A DNA stretch of 64,000 bases from the NCBI GenBank assembly GCA_014156375.1, contig RQJH01000003.1:1965509-2029508 (forward strand), given 5' to 3'. The stretch comes from Enterobacteriaceae bacterium 89 (lineage in GTDB: Bacteria; Pseudomonadota; Gammaproteobacteria; Enterobacterales; Enterobacteriaceae). The translations under genes and the position numbers were made by a program. Below the pieces are notes generated by a model, which was not told the origin of the DNA, searched no databases, and saw nothing but the letters and a program-made list of their open reading frames with translations. How positions within the stretch are numbered: the stretch's first letter is position 1; each line of letters begins with the position of its first letter. Shown here piece after piece: positions 1-11,617 of the stretch.

Positions 1-651
1 GTCCACCAGACCGCCGCCCTGCTGAATGTAATCCACCTCAGCCTGGGTGATGCCTTTGGTTTTACGCGGAGACTGATAAACCTTGAACCAGATGATTGAC
101 CAGATAATCCCGATACCGCCGGTGACAATAAACACCCAGTGCCAGCTCAGCGCTTCCTGGATCCAGATCAGCAGCGGCGTGAGGAATGCCAGGCCAACAA
201 ACTGCCCGGAAGTATAGAAGCCGACCGCGGAAGCACGCTCGTGCTCCGGGAACCAGCTGGTGACCATACGGTTATTCGTCGGGAAAGCCGGAGCTTCAAA
301 AATCCCGGTGATAGCACGCAGACCAATCAGCGACAGCAGGCCGGTAGCAAATCCCTGGAACAGGGTCGCAACGGACCAGCCAAAAATGGCGATGGTATAG
401 GTCATGCGTGAACCCAGGCGGTCAAGCACGCGGCCACCGGGGATCTGACACAGGGTATACATCCAGGCAAACGCCGAGAAGATATAGCCCATCTGGGTTT
501 TGGTGATGCCAAATTCTTCCTGAATATGCGCGGAAGCCACGGCCAGGTTGGCGCGGTCAACGTAGCAGATAACTACGGTAATAAAGATCATCAGCAGCGT
601 CAGATAGCGACGGCGGCCAGTTTTTTGTGCGGTAGTCACAGAAATATCCAT
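1..651 (-). CDS. dgoT: D-galactonate:H+ symporter DgoT, N-terminal part (cut by window edge)
   Basis: An open frame on the minus strand starts with ATG at 651 and runs off the left edge after 217 codons. It begins [20 protein letters not shown] and continues with hydrophobic segments typical of the major facilitator superfamily. The motif around [11 protein letters not shown] matches the MFS loop 2-3 signature, and [13 protein letters not shown] is typical of the anion:cation symporter subfamily. By family and context it takes up D-galactonate across the inner membrane with protons. It is the last gene of the dgo operon, 128 bp downstream of dgoD. A REP-like palindrome lies in that gap. The C-terminal half is not in the window. 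Confidence 0.93.
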   Translation of the reverse strand, partial: MDISVTTAQKTGRRRYLTLLMIFITVVICYVDRANLAVASAHIQEEFGITKTQMGYIFSAFAWMYTLCQIPGGRVLDRLGSRMTYTIAIFGWSVATLFQGFATGLLSLIGLRAITGIFEAPAFPTNNRMVTSWFPEHERASAVGFYTSGQFVGLAFLTPLLIWIQEALSWHWVFIVTGGIGIIWSIIWFKVYQSPRKTKGITQAEVDYIQQGGGLVD

Positions 652-740
652 TAATCTGTCTCCAGATTTTGGGCATAGCGAAGCCTGTCCCTATGCCCTG
701 TTATATACAGAGGGTTATATTTTTTGTATTTAATATTTTT

Positions 741-769
741 GCCCGGTGCGCCTGGCTTACCGGGCTTAC
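741..769. repeat. REP-like palindrome between dgoD and dgoT
   Basis: GCCCGGTGCG and its imperfect complement around TTACCGGGC form a stem of the REP/PU type common in enteric intergenic regions. It lies between dgoD and dgoT inside the operon. It may stabilise the upstream dgoRKAD part of the message; that role is inferred. Confidence 0.6.
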
Positions 770-779
770 GAAGCGGAAA

Positions 780-1928
780 TTACCACTCGGCTACGCTACC
801 ATCCGGATAACGCCATAACGGGTTACGCCAGTCCGGCGCCTGCTTGCTCATTTCGATGACTTTCTCTTCGTCAATCTCCACGCCCAGGCCCGGCTTCATT
901 AACGGTTTGAAGAAACCGCCTTCCATGCTGAAGTCTTCTTTGTTCTTCACAAAATCGAGCAGCTCTGCGCCTTTGTTGTAGTGAATGCCCATGCTCTGCT
1001 CCTGCAGAACGGCATTACGGGAAACAAAGTCCAGATGCAGACAGGCTGCCAGCGCGATTGGCCCCAGAGGACAATGCGGCGCAATCGCCACGTCGTACGC
1101 CTCTGCCATACCGGCAATTTTGAAGCACTCGGTGATCCCGCCTGCGTGCGAGAGATCGGGTTGCAGGATGGCGATACCGCCCGCTTCCAGCACGCGTTTG
1201 AACTCAAAGCGTGAGAACATGCGCTCACCGGCAGCAATCGGAATATGGGTTTGTTCGGCCAGCTTCGGATAGTACTCCGCCTGCTCTGCCAGCACCGGCT
1301 CTTCGATAAACAGCGGGCGATACGGCTCCAGCTCTTTGATCAGCACTTTCGCCATTGGCGCGCTGACGCGGCCGTGGAAATCCAGACCAAACTCAATTTC
1401 ATTACCGAAGGCTTCACGAATTTGCGCGACGGTCTGTACGGCTGCATCCACGCCGCGGGAGTTTTCGATAATGCCCATCTCTTCACAGCCGTTGAGCTTG
1501 AAGGTGTCGAAGCCGATATTACGCAGCGATTTAATGCCGTCGATGACTTCTGCCGGACGGTCGCCGCCGACCCAGCTGTAGGCTTTGATTTTGTCGCGGA
1601 CCAGGCCGCCCATCAGCTGCCAGACCGGTGCGTTGAGCACTTTGCCTTTGATATCCCACAGCGCCTGGTCGATACCAGCGATGGCGCTCATCATGATTGG
1701 GCCGCCGCGATAGAAACCGCCGCGATACATCACCTGCCACAGGTCGTTGATGCGAGCCGGATCCTGACCAATCAGGTATTCGCTCAGCTCGTGCACGGCG
1801 GCTTCCACCGTGCGCGCTTTACCTTCAATAACCGGTTCGCCCCAGCCGACAACGCCTTCATCCGTTTCGATTTTCAGGAACATCCAGCGCGGCGGCAGGC
1901 GATAAGTCGTCAGTTTAGTGATTTTCAT
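780..1928 (-). CDS. dgoD: D-galactonate dehydratase
   Basis: This 382-residue protein has the full length of E. coli DgoD and belongs to the mandelate racemase branch of the enolase superfamily. It removes water from D-galactonate to give 2-dehydro-3-deoxy-D-galactonate, the first catabolic step, in the cytoplasm. The Mg-binding and catalytic landmarks are visible: GLDFHGR (Asp and His), FIEEPV (Glu), [11 protein letters not shown] (Glu) and IAPHCPLGP (catalytic His). Its ATG overlaps the end of dgoA by 4 bp, which suggests translational coupling within dgoRKADT. Confidence 0.97.
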   Translation of the reverse strand: MKITKLTTYRLPPRWMFLKIETDEGVVGWGEPVIEGKARTVEAAVHELSEYLIGQDPARINDLWQVMYRGGFYRGGPIMMSAIAGIDQALWDIKGKVLNAPVWQLMGGLVRDKIKAYSWVGGDRPAEVIDGIKSLRNIGFDTFKLNGCEEMGIIENSRGVDAAVQTVAQIREAFGNEIEFGLDFHGRVSAPMAKVLIKELEPYRPLFIEEPVLAEQAEYYPKLAEQTHIPIAAGERMFSRFEFKRVLEAGGIAILQPDLSHAGGITECFKIAGMAEAYDVAIAPHCPLGPIALAACLHLDFVSRNAVLQEQSMGIHYNKGAELLDFVKNKEDFSMEGGFFKPLMKPGLGVEIDEEKVIEMSKQAPDWRNPLWRYPDGSVAEW

Positions 1929-2542
1929 TGCGCGGCCTCCTGGTAAGCCTTCACGAAGGCAGCAGCCTGTTTCGCAGTTTGTTCAACGGATTGTCCGGCG
2001 CGATACAGATCGCTGCCCAGACCAGCACCGGCACAGCCAGCCTTCAGCCAGACGTGCAGATTCTCTGGCGTCACGCCGCCGACGGCAAAGACGGGAATCT
2101 CTTTCGGCAGCACGGCTTTCAGCGCTTTGACGTAGTCCGGGCCAAAAGCTGAAGAAGGGAAAATTTTCAGCGTCTGCGCGCCTGCTTCCAGTGCGCTAAA
2201 CGCTTCGGTTGCGGTGGCGCATCCGGCGCAAACGGTCATCCCGTGGGCAACGGAACGACGGATAACCTCAGGATTGGTGTTCGGGGTCACCACCAGTTTG
2301 CTGCCCATTGCAGCGAGGGTTTCTACCTGCTCCGCTTTCAGCACGGTTCCGGCACCAATCAGCGCTTTATCGCCAAATTCGGCGACCATCGCCGCGATGC
2401 TGACTTCCCACTGCGGTGAGTTCAGGGGAATTTCAACCGCGTCAAAGCCCGCGTCGAGAAGTGCAGCGACGTGATCGCGCGCTTCTTCTGGTTGGATGCC
2501 ACGTAAAATGGCGATCAGCGGAAGTTTAGTTTGCCACTGCAT
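1925..2542 (-). CDS. dgoA: 2-dehydro-3-deoxy-6-phosphogalactonate aldolase
   Basis: The protein has 205 residues, as in E. coli, and is a class I aldolase of the KDPG/KHG family with a TIM-barrel fold. It cleaves KDPGal to pyruvate and glyceraldehyde 3-phosphate, the last step of the pathway. The Schiff-base lysine is Lys126 in LKIFPSS and the catalytic glutamate is Glu37 in FDAVEIPL. The gene overlaps dgoK by 17 bp upstream and dgoD by 4 bp downstream, so the operon is tightly packed. Confidence 0.97.
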   Translation of the reverse strand: MQWQTKLPLIAILRGIQPEEARDHVAALLDAGFDAVEIPLNSPQWEVSIAAMVAEFGDKALIGAGTVLKAEQVETLAAMGSKLVVTPNTNPEVIRRSVAHGMTVCAGCATATEAFSALEAGAQTLKIFPSSAFGPDYVKALKAVLPKEIPVFAVGGVTPENLHVWLKAGCAGAGLGSDLYRAGQSVEQTAKQAAAFVKAYQEAAQ

Positions 2543-3404
2543 GGGCGATGCTCCTTATGCCTGCCTGAAATGCCTTATCGCCGGAAACCCAGGTCGCGCG
2601 ACGACCAGTGGCGCGAAACGCCTGCTGGTAGCGGTCGGCGAGGGATTTTCCTGCAACGATCGTAATCTCCTGCTCACCGGGGAAGCGCTCGCACATATTG
2701 GCGACTTCCGCTCCAATCAACAGGCCTGATAAAAACTCGCTCACCTGCTCACGCGGCAGCGTGCCTAACACATGAGAGGCGCGAATTTCGAAGAGTTGTG
2801 GCAGCAGTGCAGGCTCGCAGAGCCCTTTTTCCAGACCGGTGGTGAAGGCTTGCGCCGAGGCTTCCTGCTCTGGCAGCCCTGCGCCCACCAGCGAGTGGTT
2901 CAGCAGCAGGTGGTGAAGCTCACCGGTCATCACGGTCCGGAAATCAAAAACTTGTTGGTTGTCGGCCAGCACCCATTTGCAGTGGGTGCCCGGCATGACG
3001 TAAAGCGGGGCAGGCGCCAGGTGACGGGCCCCTAAAAGCTGGGTTTCCTCGCCGCGCATCACGTTATGGTTATCATCACGAGAAACAGACAGGCCCGGAA
3101 TTATCCAGACTTTGTCGGCAACTGGCGTTAACTGCTGGCCAATTGCGGAGAAATACACAGGAACTGGCAGATAAGGGGCGATTTTCCAGCCGACGTTGCT
3201 GCCCACCATTCCGGCCATCACTACCGGCGTTTCAGCTTCGCGCCAGCCCGCCGTGATTTCCGCTAACACCGCTTCCGGGGAACGCCCGTTGAGTCGGGTC
3301 ACTCCTGCTTCTGACTGCCGGCTTTCCAGGCATTCGTCGTCCTGATAAAGCCAGGCGCGCAGGTTGGTCGATCCCCAGTCGATAGCGATGTAGCGTGATG
3401 TCAT
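2526..3404 (-). CDS. dgoK: 2-dehydro-3-deoxygalactonokinase
   Basis: A 292-residue sugar-acid kinase of the DgoK family, the same length as in E. coli. It phosphorylates 2-dehydro-3-deoxygalactonate at C6 with ATP, between the DgoD and DgoA steps. The N-terminal IAIDWGSTNLRAWLY is the ASKHA-type phosphate-binding segment. It overlaps dgoR by 4 bp and dgoA by 17 bp, so expression is likely coupled along the operon. Confidence 0.96.
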   Translation of the reverse strand: MTSRYIAIDWGSTNLRAWLYQDDECLESRQSEAGVTRLNGRSPEAVLAEITAGWREAETPVVMAGMVGSNVGWKIAPYLPVPVYFSAIGQQLTPVADKVWIIPGLSVSRDDNHNVMRGEETQLLGARHLAPAPLYVMPGTHCKWVLADNQQVFDFRTVMTGELHHLLLNHSLVGAGLPEQEASAQAFTTGLEKGLCEPALLPQLFEIRASHVLGTLPREQVSEFLSGLLIGAEVANMCERFPGEQEITIVAGKSLADRYQQAFRATGRRATWVSGDKAFQAGIRSIAHAVAN

Positions 3405-4090
3405 GTGCTTTCCTTTAGCCTTCGTGTGGAGCTGGCGATCATCGAAAGCGCCGCCTGCTCTGCCGCATGGCTGTCCTGATGCCGGATGGCGTCGAACAGC
3501 GTTTTGTGCTCCTGGAGCGTTTGCGGCATGTTGGCCTCATCGCCCATCCAGGTGCGTTCAAATACCGCCCGCTGTAGCGAGCTGATCGCAATGCTTAACT
3601 GCTGCAACACCGGGTTGTGTACTGAAGCCAGCACCGCTTCGTGATAGCGGATATCCGCCTCATTGAAAGCATCTCGATCCTGGTTGTTGGCAATCATGTC
3701 GTTCAGCGCCGCCTCGATTTGCGCCAGATCGCCTGAAGTCGCACGTTCTGCCGCCCAGCGCGCGATGGCTGGCTCCACCAGGTTTCGCACTTCGCTCATC
3801 GCCAGAATCAGCCGTGGGTCGTAGTCGTTTTCCAGCACCCACTGCAAGACCTCGGTATCGAGGTAATTCCACTGATTGCGCGGCGCCACAAACGCGCCGC
3901 GATAGCGCTTCATCTCGATAAGCCGCTTCGCCATCAGCGAGCGGAACACTTCACGGATGATATTGCGCGAGGTTTCAAACTCTTCGCAGAGCTCAGCCTC
4001 GGCGGGCAGTGCGGCACCCGGAACATATTTGCCGCCAACAATTTGCTGCCCAAGAGCGATGACGATGCGGTCGGTTTTGTTAATGGTCAT
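3401..4090 (-). CDS. dgoR: GntR/FadR-family repressor of the galactonate operon
   Basis: I place the start at ATG 4090 (MTINKTDRIVIALG). It gives the 229 residues of E. coli DgoR and has AAGGA about 7 bases upstream. A start 10 codons earlier (4120) is open but has no ribosome-binding site. Residues 1–75 form a winged helix (PAEAELCEEF, SRNIIREVFRSL). The rest is an FCD ligand-binding domain with the Asp/His residues of the family (NEADIRYHEAV). It should repress its own operon and respond to D-galactonate. Three operator-like sites lie upstream at 4155–4229. Confidence 0.95.
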   Translation of the reverse strand: MTINKTDRIVIALGQQIVGGKYVPGAALPAEAELCEEFETSRNIIREVFRSLMAKRLIEMKRYRGAFVAPRNQWNYLDTEVLQWVLENDYDPRLILAMSEVRNLVEPAIARWAAERATSGDLAQIEAALNDMIANNQDRDAFNEADIRYHEAVLASVHNPVLQQLSIAISSLQRAVFERTWMGDEANMPQTLQEHKTLFDAIRHQDSHAAEQAALSMIASSTRRLKEST

Positions 4091-4154
4091 AAACGCGTCC
4101 TTTTGCGATTTCACAGCCATTACTTTACCGCCTGCGGCGCAATTTTCCTCATCA

Positions 4155-4229
4155 TTGCACTACAAACCGTGTCGCTAATTTCGTATCAATGACAAGATGG
4201 TAGTACAATAACACTTAGTTGTACTACAA
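4155..4229. promoter_or_regulatory. Cluster of three DgoR-type operators
   Basis: Three copies of an 11-bp palindrome occur upstream of dgoR: TTGCACTACAA at 4155–4165, TGGTAGTACAA at 4198–4208 and TTGTACTACAA at 4219–4229. The third is perfect and the others have one mismatch each to TTGTA(C/G)TACAA, the form I recall for E. coli DgoR. Centres of the last two are 21 bp apart, two helical turns. The dgo promoter should lie among them. Confidence 0.75.
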
Positions 4230-4288
4230 TTTAGATCGCAAAACAGGCAGCTCGTCACAAAATTGTTCAGTCAGGTCATCGTCAGATA

Positions 4289-4325
4289 ACAAAAAAGCCC
4301 GCGCACAAGGCAACGGGCTTTTGTT
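4289..4325 (-). terminator. Rho-independent terminator after yidA
   Basis: AGCCCG and CGGGCT arms flank a short loop, with a run of A on the left and T on the right. Read on the minus strand it gives GGGCTTTTTTG just after the yidA stop codon. It could also act on plus-strand transcripts. Confidence 0.8.
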
Positions 4326-4340
4326 GAAAGAAGGGATGAA

Positions 4341-5153
4341 TCAGTTCAGCACAAACTTCTCGATCGCGTAGGCAACGCCATCTTCAAGGTTAGATTTGGT
4401 GACAAAGTTGGCGACTTCTTTCACTGAAGGGATAGCGTTTTCCATCGCCACGCCCATTCCGGCGTATTCAATCATCGCAATGTCGTTTTCCTGATCGCCA
4501 AGCGTCATCACTTCTTCCGCCTGAATCCCCAGCGCGTCGGCCAGAGACTTCACGCCCGTGCCTTTATTGACGCGTTTATCGAGGATTTCGAGGAAGTACG
4601 GCGCACTTTTCAGCACGGTGTATTTTTCCTTCACTTCCGCCGGGATGCGGGCAATCGCCTTATCGAGGATCTCCGGTTCGTCGATCATCATCACTTTCAG
4701 CAGCTGAATATCCCGCGCCATGTTTTCTGCTTCGCAAAACACCAGCGGAATGGTCGCCACGAAGGATTCGTGCACGGTGTAGTAGCTGACGTCGCGATTG
4801 GCGGTGTAAAGCGTGTTGCGATCCAGCGCGTGGAAGTGTGAGCCGACGTCACGGGAAAGCTGTTCCAGATAGCGGTAGTCATCATAACTCAGCGCCGTTT
4901 GCGCCACGGTGCTGCCATCGCTGGCTTTCTGCACCAGCGCACCGTTGTAGGTGATACAGTAATCACCTTCCTGCTCCATATGCAGTTCTTTCAGGTAGCT
5001 GTGAACGCCGGCGTACGGGCGTCCGGTGGTCAGCACCACCTTCACGCCGCGCTCACGCGCCGCAGCAATAGCCTTCTTGACCGCAGGAGAAATCGTGTGG
5101 TCTGGCAGCAGCAATGTTCCGTCCATGTCGATTGCAATGAGTTTGATAGCCAT
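4341..5153 (-). CDS. yidA: Cof-type HAD sugar phosphatase
   Basis: A 270-residue cytoplasmic phosphatase of the HAD superfamily, class IIB (Cof type), the same length as E. coli YidA. Motif I is IAIDMDGTLL (nucleophile Asp), motif II VLTTGRP, and motifs III/IV are in the C-terminal TLGDQENDIAMI. E. coli YidA is known to act on sugar phosphates such as erythrose 4-phosphate. It stands alone, between the dgo operator region and gyrB. yidX and yidB, its neighbours in E. coli, are absent here. Confidence 0.95.
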   Translation of the reverse strand: MAIKLIAIDMDGTLLLPDHTISPAVKKAIAAARERGVKVVLTTGRPYAGVHSYLKELHMEQEGDYCITYNGALVQKASDGSTVAQTALSYDDYRYLEQLSRDVGSHFHALDRNTLYTANRDVSYYTVHESFVATIPLVFCEAENMARDIQLLKVMMIDEPEILDKAIARIPAEVKEKYTVLKSAPYFLEILDKRVNKGTGVKSLADALGIQAEEVMTLGDQENDIAMIEYAGMGVAMENAIPSVKEVANFVTKSNLEDGVAYAIEKFVLN

Positions 5154-5272
5154 AAGGTCCCCGGGATAAGTGAGTTCTCACTCATGCTAACGCGATTTAG
5201 CTCAAAAAACAGCAAAAGAGTCTGGAGAAAAGGGGGATGGAAGTTTGGGGCGGGAATCCTCTTTTAGAGGCA

Positions 5273-5366
5273 GTTCCCCTCTCCCTAACCCTCTCCCGGA
5301 GGGAGAGGGAACTTGTCTGTGCGGTTTTCTCCCTCTCCTTTTGGGAGAGGGCCGGGGAGAGGGAAT
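5273..5366. repeat. CCCTCTCCC/GGGAGAGGG palindromic repeat, copy 1
   Basis: Two hairpins are joined by about 25 bases: CCCTCTCCC with AACCCTCTCCC, GGGAGAGGG, then a second CCCTCTCC and GGGAGAGGGCCGG. It abuts the 3' end of gyrB. The same units recur at 26495, 28776, 35670 and 55392. It looks like a REP/BIME-type element; a role as gyrB transcript end is inferred. Confidence 0.8.
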
Positions 5367-5374
5367 TTCTGAAC

Positions 5375-8891
<3,517 letters not shown>

Positions 8892-8923
8892 CGTCCGCAG
8901 TTTTTAGAGCTTCACAGCCGCTT

Positions 8924-8952
8924 ATTATGCCAGATTTTAGACAATTTTTAAA
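8924..8952 (-). promoter_or_regulatory. Candidate promoter for recF-gyrB
   Basis: On the minus strand TTTAAA (8947–8952) and CATAAT (8924–8929) are separated by 17 bp, with TGG directly before the -10. It lies in the 71-bp gap between the fimbrial operon and recF. The recF promoters known in E. coli lie inside dnaN, which is now 6.9 kb away, so a local promoter is expected. Confidence 0.5.
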
Positions 8953-8962
8953 CGCCGTTAAG

Positions 8963-9484
8963 CTATTCGTAGACGATTGAAAAGTTAACCAGCGCGTTGG
9001 CTTTCCCGCTTTTCGCCTGCGATGACGTCACTTTGTAGGCAGACAGATACTTAATCTCAACTTTGCCATCTTCGCTGCTGACGGGGATTTCCTGCGGCGC
9101 GGCGCCAGCTGCGGCAGGGAGCAGTTGTACCCCAGTCTCATCCGTGATCTTAATCCCCACGCCTGTGGCTCCTCCTTCTTCCAGCGCAAACAGCGAGCTG
9201 TCGTCGGCATCCGGCGTTCCGTCAAAGCTGACGTAAGCCCGTACCACGTTGCTGCAGTTTTCCAGCCCTATCGTGAAAGGTTCCTGATTTAGCTCTCTTC
9301 CCGCTGTCACGGGTCTTGGCAGGAGAACGGACCCCATCTCTACCTCAATGGACTTCTGCGTTAGCTCGCAGGCTGACTCTCTAATACTGATGGTAAAATG
9401 GATATCCCCCGGAGAACCGAGATCCGTCATGGCACTGACAGATGAGGCACAGAGGCTCAATAACAGCAGAATGGTTGGCTTCAT
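8963..9484 (-). CDS. Minor fimbrial subunit (pilin domain), last gene of fimbrial operon
   Basis: I start at ATG 9484 (MKPTILLLLSLCASSVSA), preceded by GGAG and followed by a clear signal peptide, giving 173 residues. The longer open frame upstream only reads out-of-frame through the preceding gene. The mature part is a single FimA-type pilin domain: one Cys pair (ESACELT, LENCSNV), an LPRPVTAGRELN segment, TGVGIKI, and the C-terminal aromatic end FSIVYE. It is exported and donor-strand assembled by the usher in this operon. Which position it takes in the fibre is not clear. The gap to the upstream gene is 4 bp. Confidence 0.85.
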   Translation of the reverse strand: MKPTILLLLSLCASSVSAMTDLGSPGDIHFTISIRESACELTQKSIEVEMGSVLLPRPVTAGRELNQEPFTIGLENCSNVVRAYVSFDGTPDADDSSLFALEEGGATGVGIKITDETGVQLLPAAAGAAPQEIPVSSEDGKVEIKYLSAYKVTSSQAKSGKANALVNFSIVYE

Positions 9485-9488
9485 CGCA

Positions 9489-10547
9489 TTACTCCACTTC
9501 AACGCGTAAGGTGGCGATACCTTCATAACTTCCCCCCGCCGGAACTTTGCCTGTGGTACTGACCGGATAAGTCGTGAGACTGGTACTGGCATCCCGTTTT
9601 GTTTCGTCGTAAAGAGAACCGGCTTCCATTTCAACCATGCTGCTTGCGTCGTTAGGAATCAGCACTTTGCCGCCCGCCTCAATGCGCGCACCAATATTGT
9701 CGTTGCCCATCGCAATCGAGGTATTGTCGTTGGGGTTAGTATTCCCTTCAATTCTCAAATAAATTTTCACCCCGTCAGAGATATTGGTGCATTTAAGTTT
9801 GATATCGTGCTCTTGCTTTGTTGCACCTTCGGGCAATGCGCCTTTTTTGTCTTTAAAGTCACGGCCGTTAAACTCACCAAACGGAATTTCAAGCACCGAA
9901 CCCGCGTCCATTTCACAGCCTTGAGGAACGGTAATGTAGCCAGAGAACTCAATATGATTGAGAGGAATACCTAAATTGTACACTCCTGCTTTCTTAGTGG
10001 CATAGACTGAAAGCAAAGTCGTTTTTGGAATGATAACCGTGCCAACAAACGGATGACGAATATAGAGAGAAACATTTCCCTGGCCGCCGGACCCCCAGGT
10101 TGACGGATTATCTTCATCACACTCTTTATAAGGATCTTTGTTAGATTTATCGGCAAATGGCACGCTGACATAACCTTCGTTTAATATTGATACTGCGGCA
10201 GAAAACTCGAGGTTTTCATTAACAATATAAAACTGGTTTCCATCATTATGTCCTAATGGCAAATCTGAAGTCGCTTTAAATAATGTTTCAGCGCCAGTAG
10301 GATCTGTCGGGCACTCACACCAGGCCTTATATGTCTCTCCGCTGCTCCATTTGTAAAAATCAGGAAATAGTGCACCTGAATGGTTCTTATCAGGTTCTTC
10401 TATCGTCTGGTTAACTTCAAATGAGTAAAGATACGGAATATTGTTTGCGGGGTGGCATGGGCCATAATCGCTGTAGGAACTGGCCGAACTCATGTAAGAG
10501 TAAGAGAAAAGGGAGATAAGCAGTGCGAACTGAGTAGTATGTTTCAT
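9489..10547 (-). CDS. Two-domain fimbrial tip/adhesin-like subunit, copy 2
   Basis: Start ATG 10547 (MKHTTQFALLISLFSYSYMSSA), chosen for its signal peptide; 352 residues. Residues up to about 204 form an N-terminal domain with Cys in GPCHP, WCECP and KECDE. The last 148 residues, from ITVPQGCEMDAG, are a pilin domain with a Cys pair (QGCEM, LKCTN) and end LRVEVE. This is the layout of a tip adhesin: receptor-binding domain plus pilin domain. It is a tandem paralogue of the next gene upstream, with 138 of 148 identical residues in the pilin domain but a more diverged N-domain. I do not recognise the N-domain, so the ligand is unknown. GC is visibly lower than in dnaN or gyrB. Confidence 0.85.
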   Translation of the reverse strand: MKHTTQFALLISLFSYSYMSSASSYSDYGPCHPANNIPYLYSFEVNQTIEEPDKNHSGALFPDFYKWSSGETYKAWCECPTDPTGAETLFKATSDLPLGHNDGNQFYIVNENLEFSAAVSILNEGYVSVPFADKSNKDPYKECDEDNPSTWGSGGQGNVSLYIRHPFVGTVIIPKTTLLSVYATKKAGVYNLGIPLNHIEFSGYITVPQGCEMDAGSVLEIPFGEFNGRDFKDKKGALPEGATKQEHDIKLKCTNISDGVKIYLRIEGNTNPNDNTSIAMGNDNIGARIEAGGKVLIPNDASSMVEMEAGSLYDETKRDASTSLTTYPVSTTGKVPAGGSYEGIATLRVEVE

Positions 10548-10551
10548 TACA

Positions 10552-11595
10552 TTATTCCACTTCAACGCGTAAGGTAGCGATACCCTCATAGCTTCCCCCC
10601 GCCGGAACTTTGCCTGTGGTACTGACCGGATAGGTGGTGAGCGTCGTGCTGGCATCACGCTTTGTTTCGTCGTAGAGAGAGCCTGTGTTCATTTCAACCG
10701 TACTGCTCGAATCATTAGGGATCAGTACCTTGCCGCCTGCCTCAATGCGCGCGCCAATATTGTCGTTGCCCATCGCAATCGAGGTATCATCGTTGGGGTT
10801 GGTATTGCCCTCTATTCTTAAAAAAATACTCACCCCGTCTGAGATATTGGTGCACTTAAGTTTAACTTCGTGCTCTTGCTTTGTTGCACCTTCGGGCAAT
10901 GCGCCTTTTTTGTCTTTAAAGTCACGACCGTTAAACTCACCAAACGGAATTTCAAGCACGGAGCCTGCATCCATTTCACACCCCTGGGGGACAGTAATAC
11001 GCCCTGAAAAGGTGATATTACTGATAGGCACCGGGGAGTAAACTCCGGCTTTTTTAGTACCGTAAATAGAAGCCAGTGTTATTTGTGGAATCAGTACCGT
11101 CCCCACAAAAGGGTGTCTGATATAGAGAGAAACATAACCTTCCCCTCCGGATCCCCATACGGCAGGGGTATCTTCACCGCATCCGGTATTATGCACGGAT
11201 TCATTAGAGACATCGGTAAAAGGAATATAAACATATCCGTGGTTTAAAATACTTACCTGGGCAGAAAACTCAAGGTTATCATTCACGACATAAAACTGAT
11301 GACCATCGTTATGGCCCAGAGGTAACGGTGACTCCGCCTTGAATAAGGTTGCCGCACCACTTGAGTCGTCCGGGCATTCACACCATGCCATATAGGATTC
11401 GCCGCTACTCCAGTGATAAAAGTTATCGAATAGCGATCCTGAGTGATTTTTCTCAGGTGTCGTGATTGTTTCATCAATGGAAAATGAATAGGCATAAGGC
11501 GTGTTATTCACTGGATGACACGCACCATAATCACTATAGGATGCTGCGGCCTGAGCGAATGAGCTGAACATTAAAATCACATACAGATATTTCAT
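10552..11595 (-). CDS. Two-domain fimbrial tip/adhesin-like subunit, copy 1
   Basis: Start ATG 11595 (MKYLYVILMFSSFAQAAA), with signal peptide; 347 residues. The layout matches its downstream paralogue. The N-domain has the shared frame SYSDYGACHP, HWSSGESYMAWCECP, LPLGHNDGHQFY and SLYIRHPFVGTV, and the C-terminal pilin domain begins at ITVPQGCEMDAG. It lies 22 bp after the usher gene and 4 bp before its paralogue. By position and architecture it is the likely tip subunit or adhesin recruited by the usher. It does not resemble FimH or LpfD closely in the N-domain. Confidence 0.85.
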   Translation of the reverse strand: MKYLYVILMFSSFAQAAASYSDYGACHPVNNTPYAYSFSIDETITTPEKNHSGSLFDNFYHWSSGESYMAWCECPDDSSGAATLFKAESPLPLGHNDGHQFYVVNDNLEFSAQVSILNHGYVYIPFTDVSNESVHNTGCGEDTPAVWGSGGEGYVSLYIRHPFVGTVLIPQITLASIYGTKKAGVYSPVPISNITFSGRITVPQGCEMDAGSVLEIPFGEFNGRDFKDKKGALPEGATKQEHEVKLKCTNISDGVSIFLRIEGNTNPNDDTSIAMGNDNIGARIEAGGKVLIPNDSSSTVEMNTGSLYDETKRDASTTLTTYPVSTTGKVPAGGSYEGIATLRVEVE

Positions 11596-11617
11596 ATTTA
11601 ATCCTGGAAGCCCCGTC

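Noticed and set aside
9485..9634. N-terminal extension of the minor fimbrial subunit frame (and the similar one at 10548–10658)
   Set aside because: The extension reads the 3' end of the preceding paralogue in another frame. The signal peptide and GGAG site fix the start downstream.
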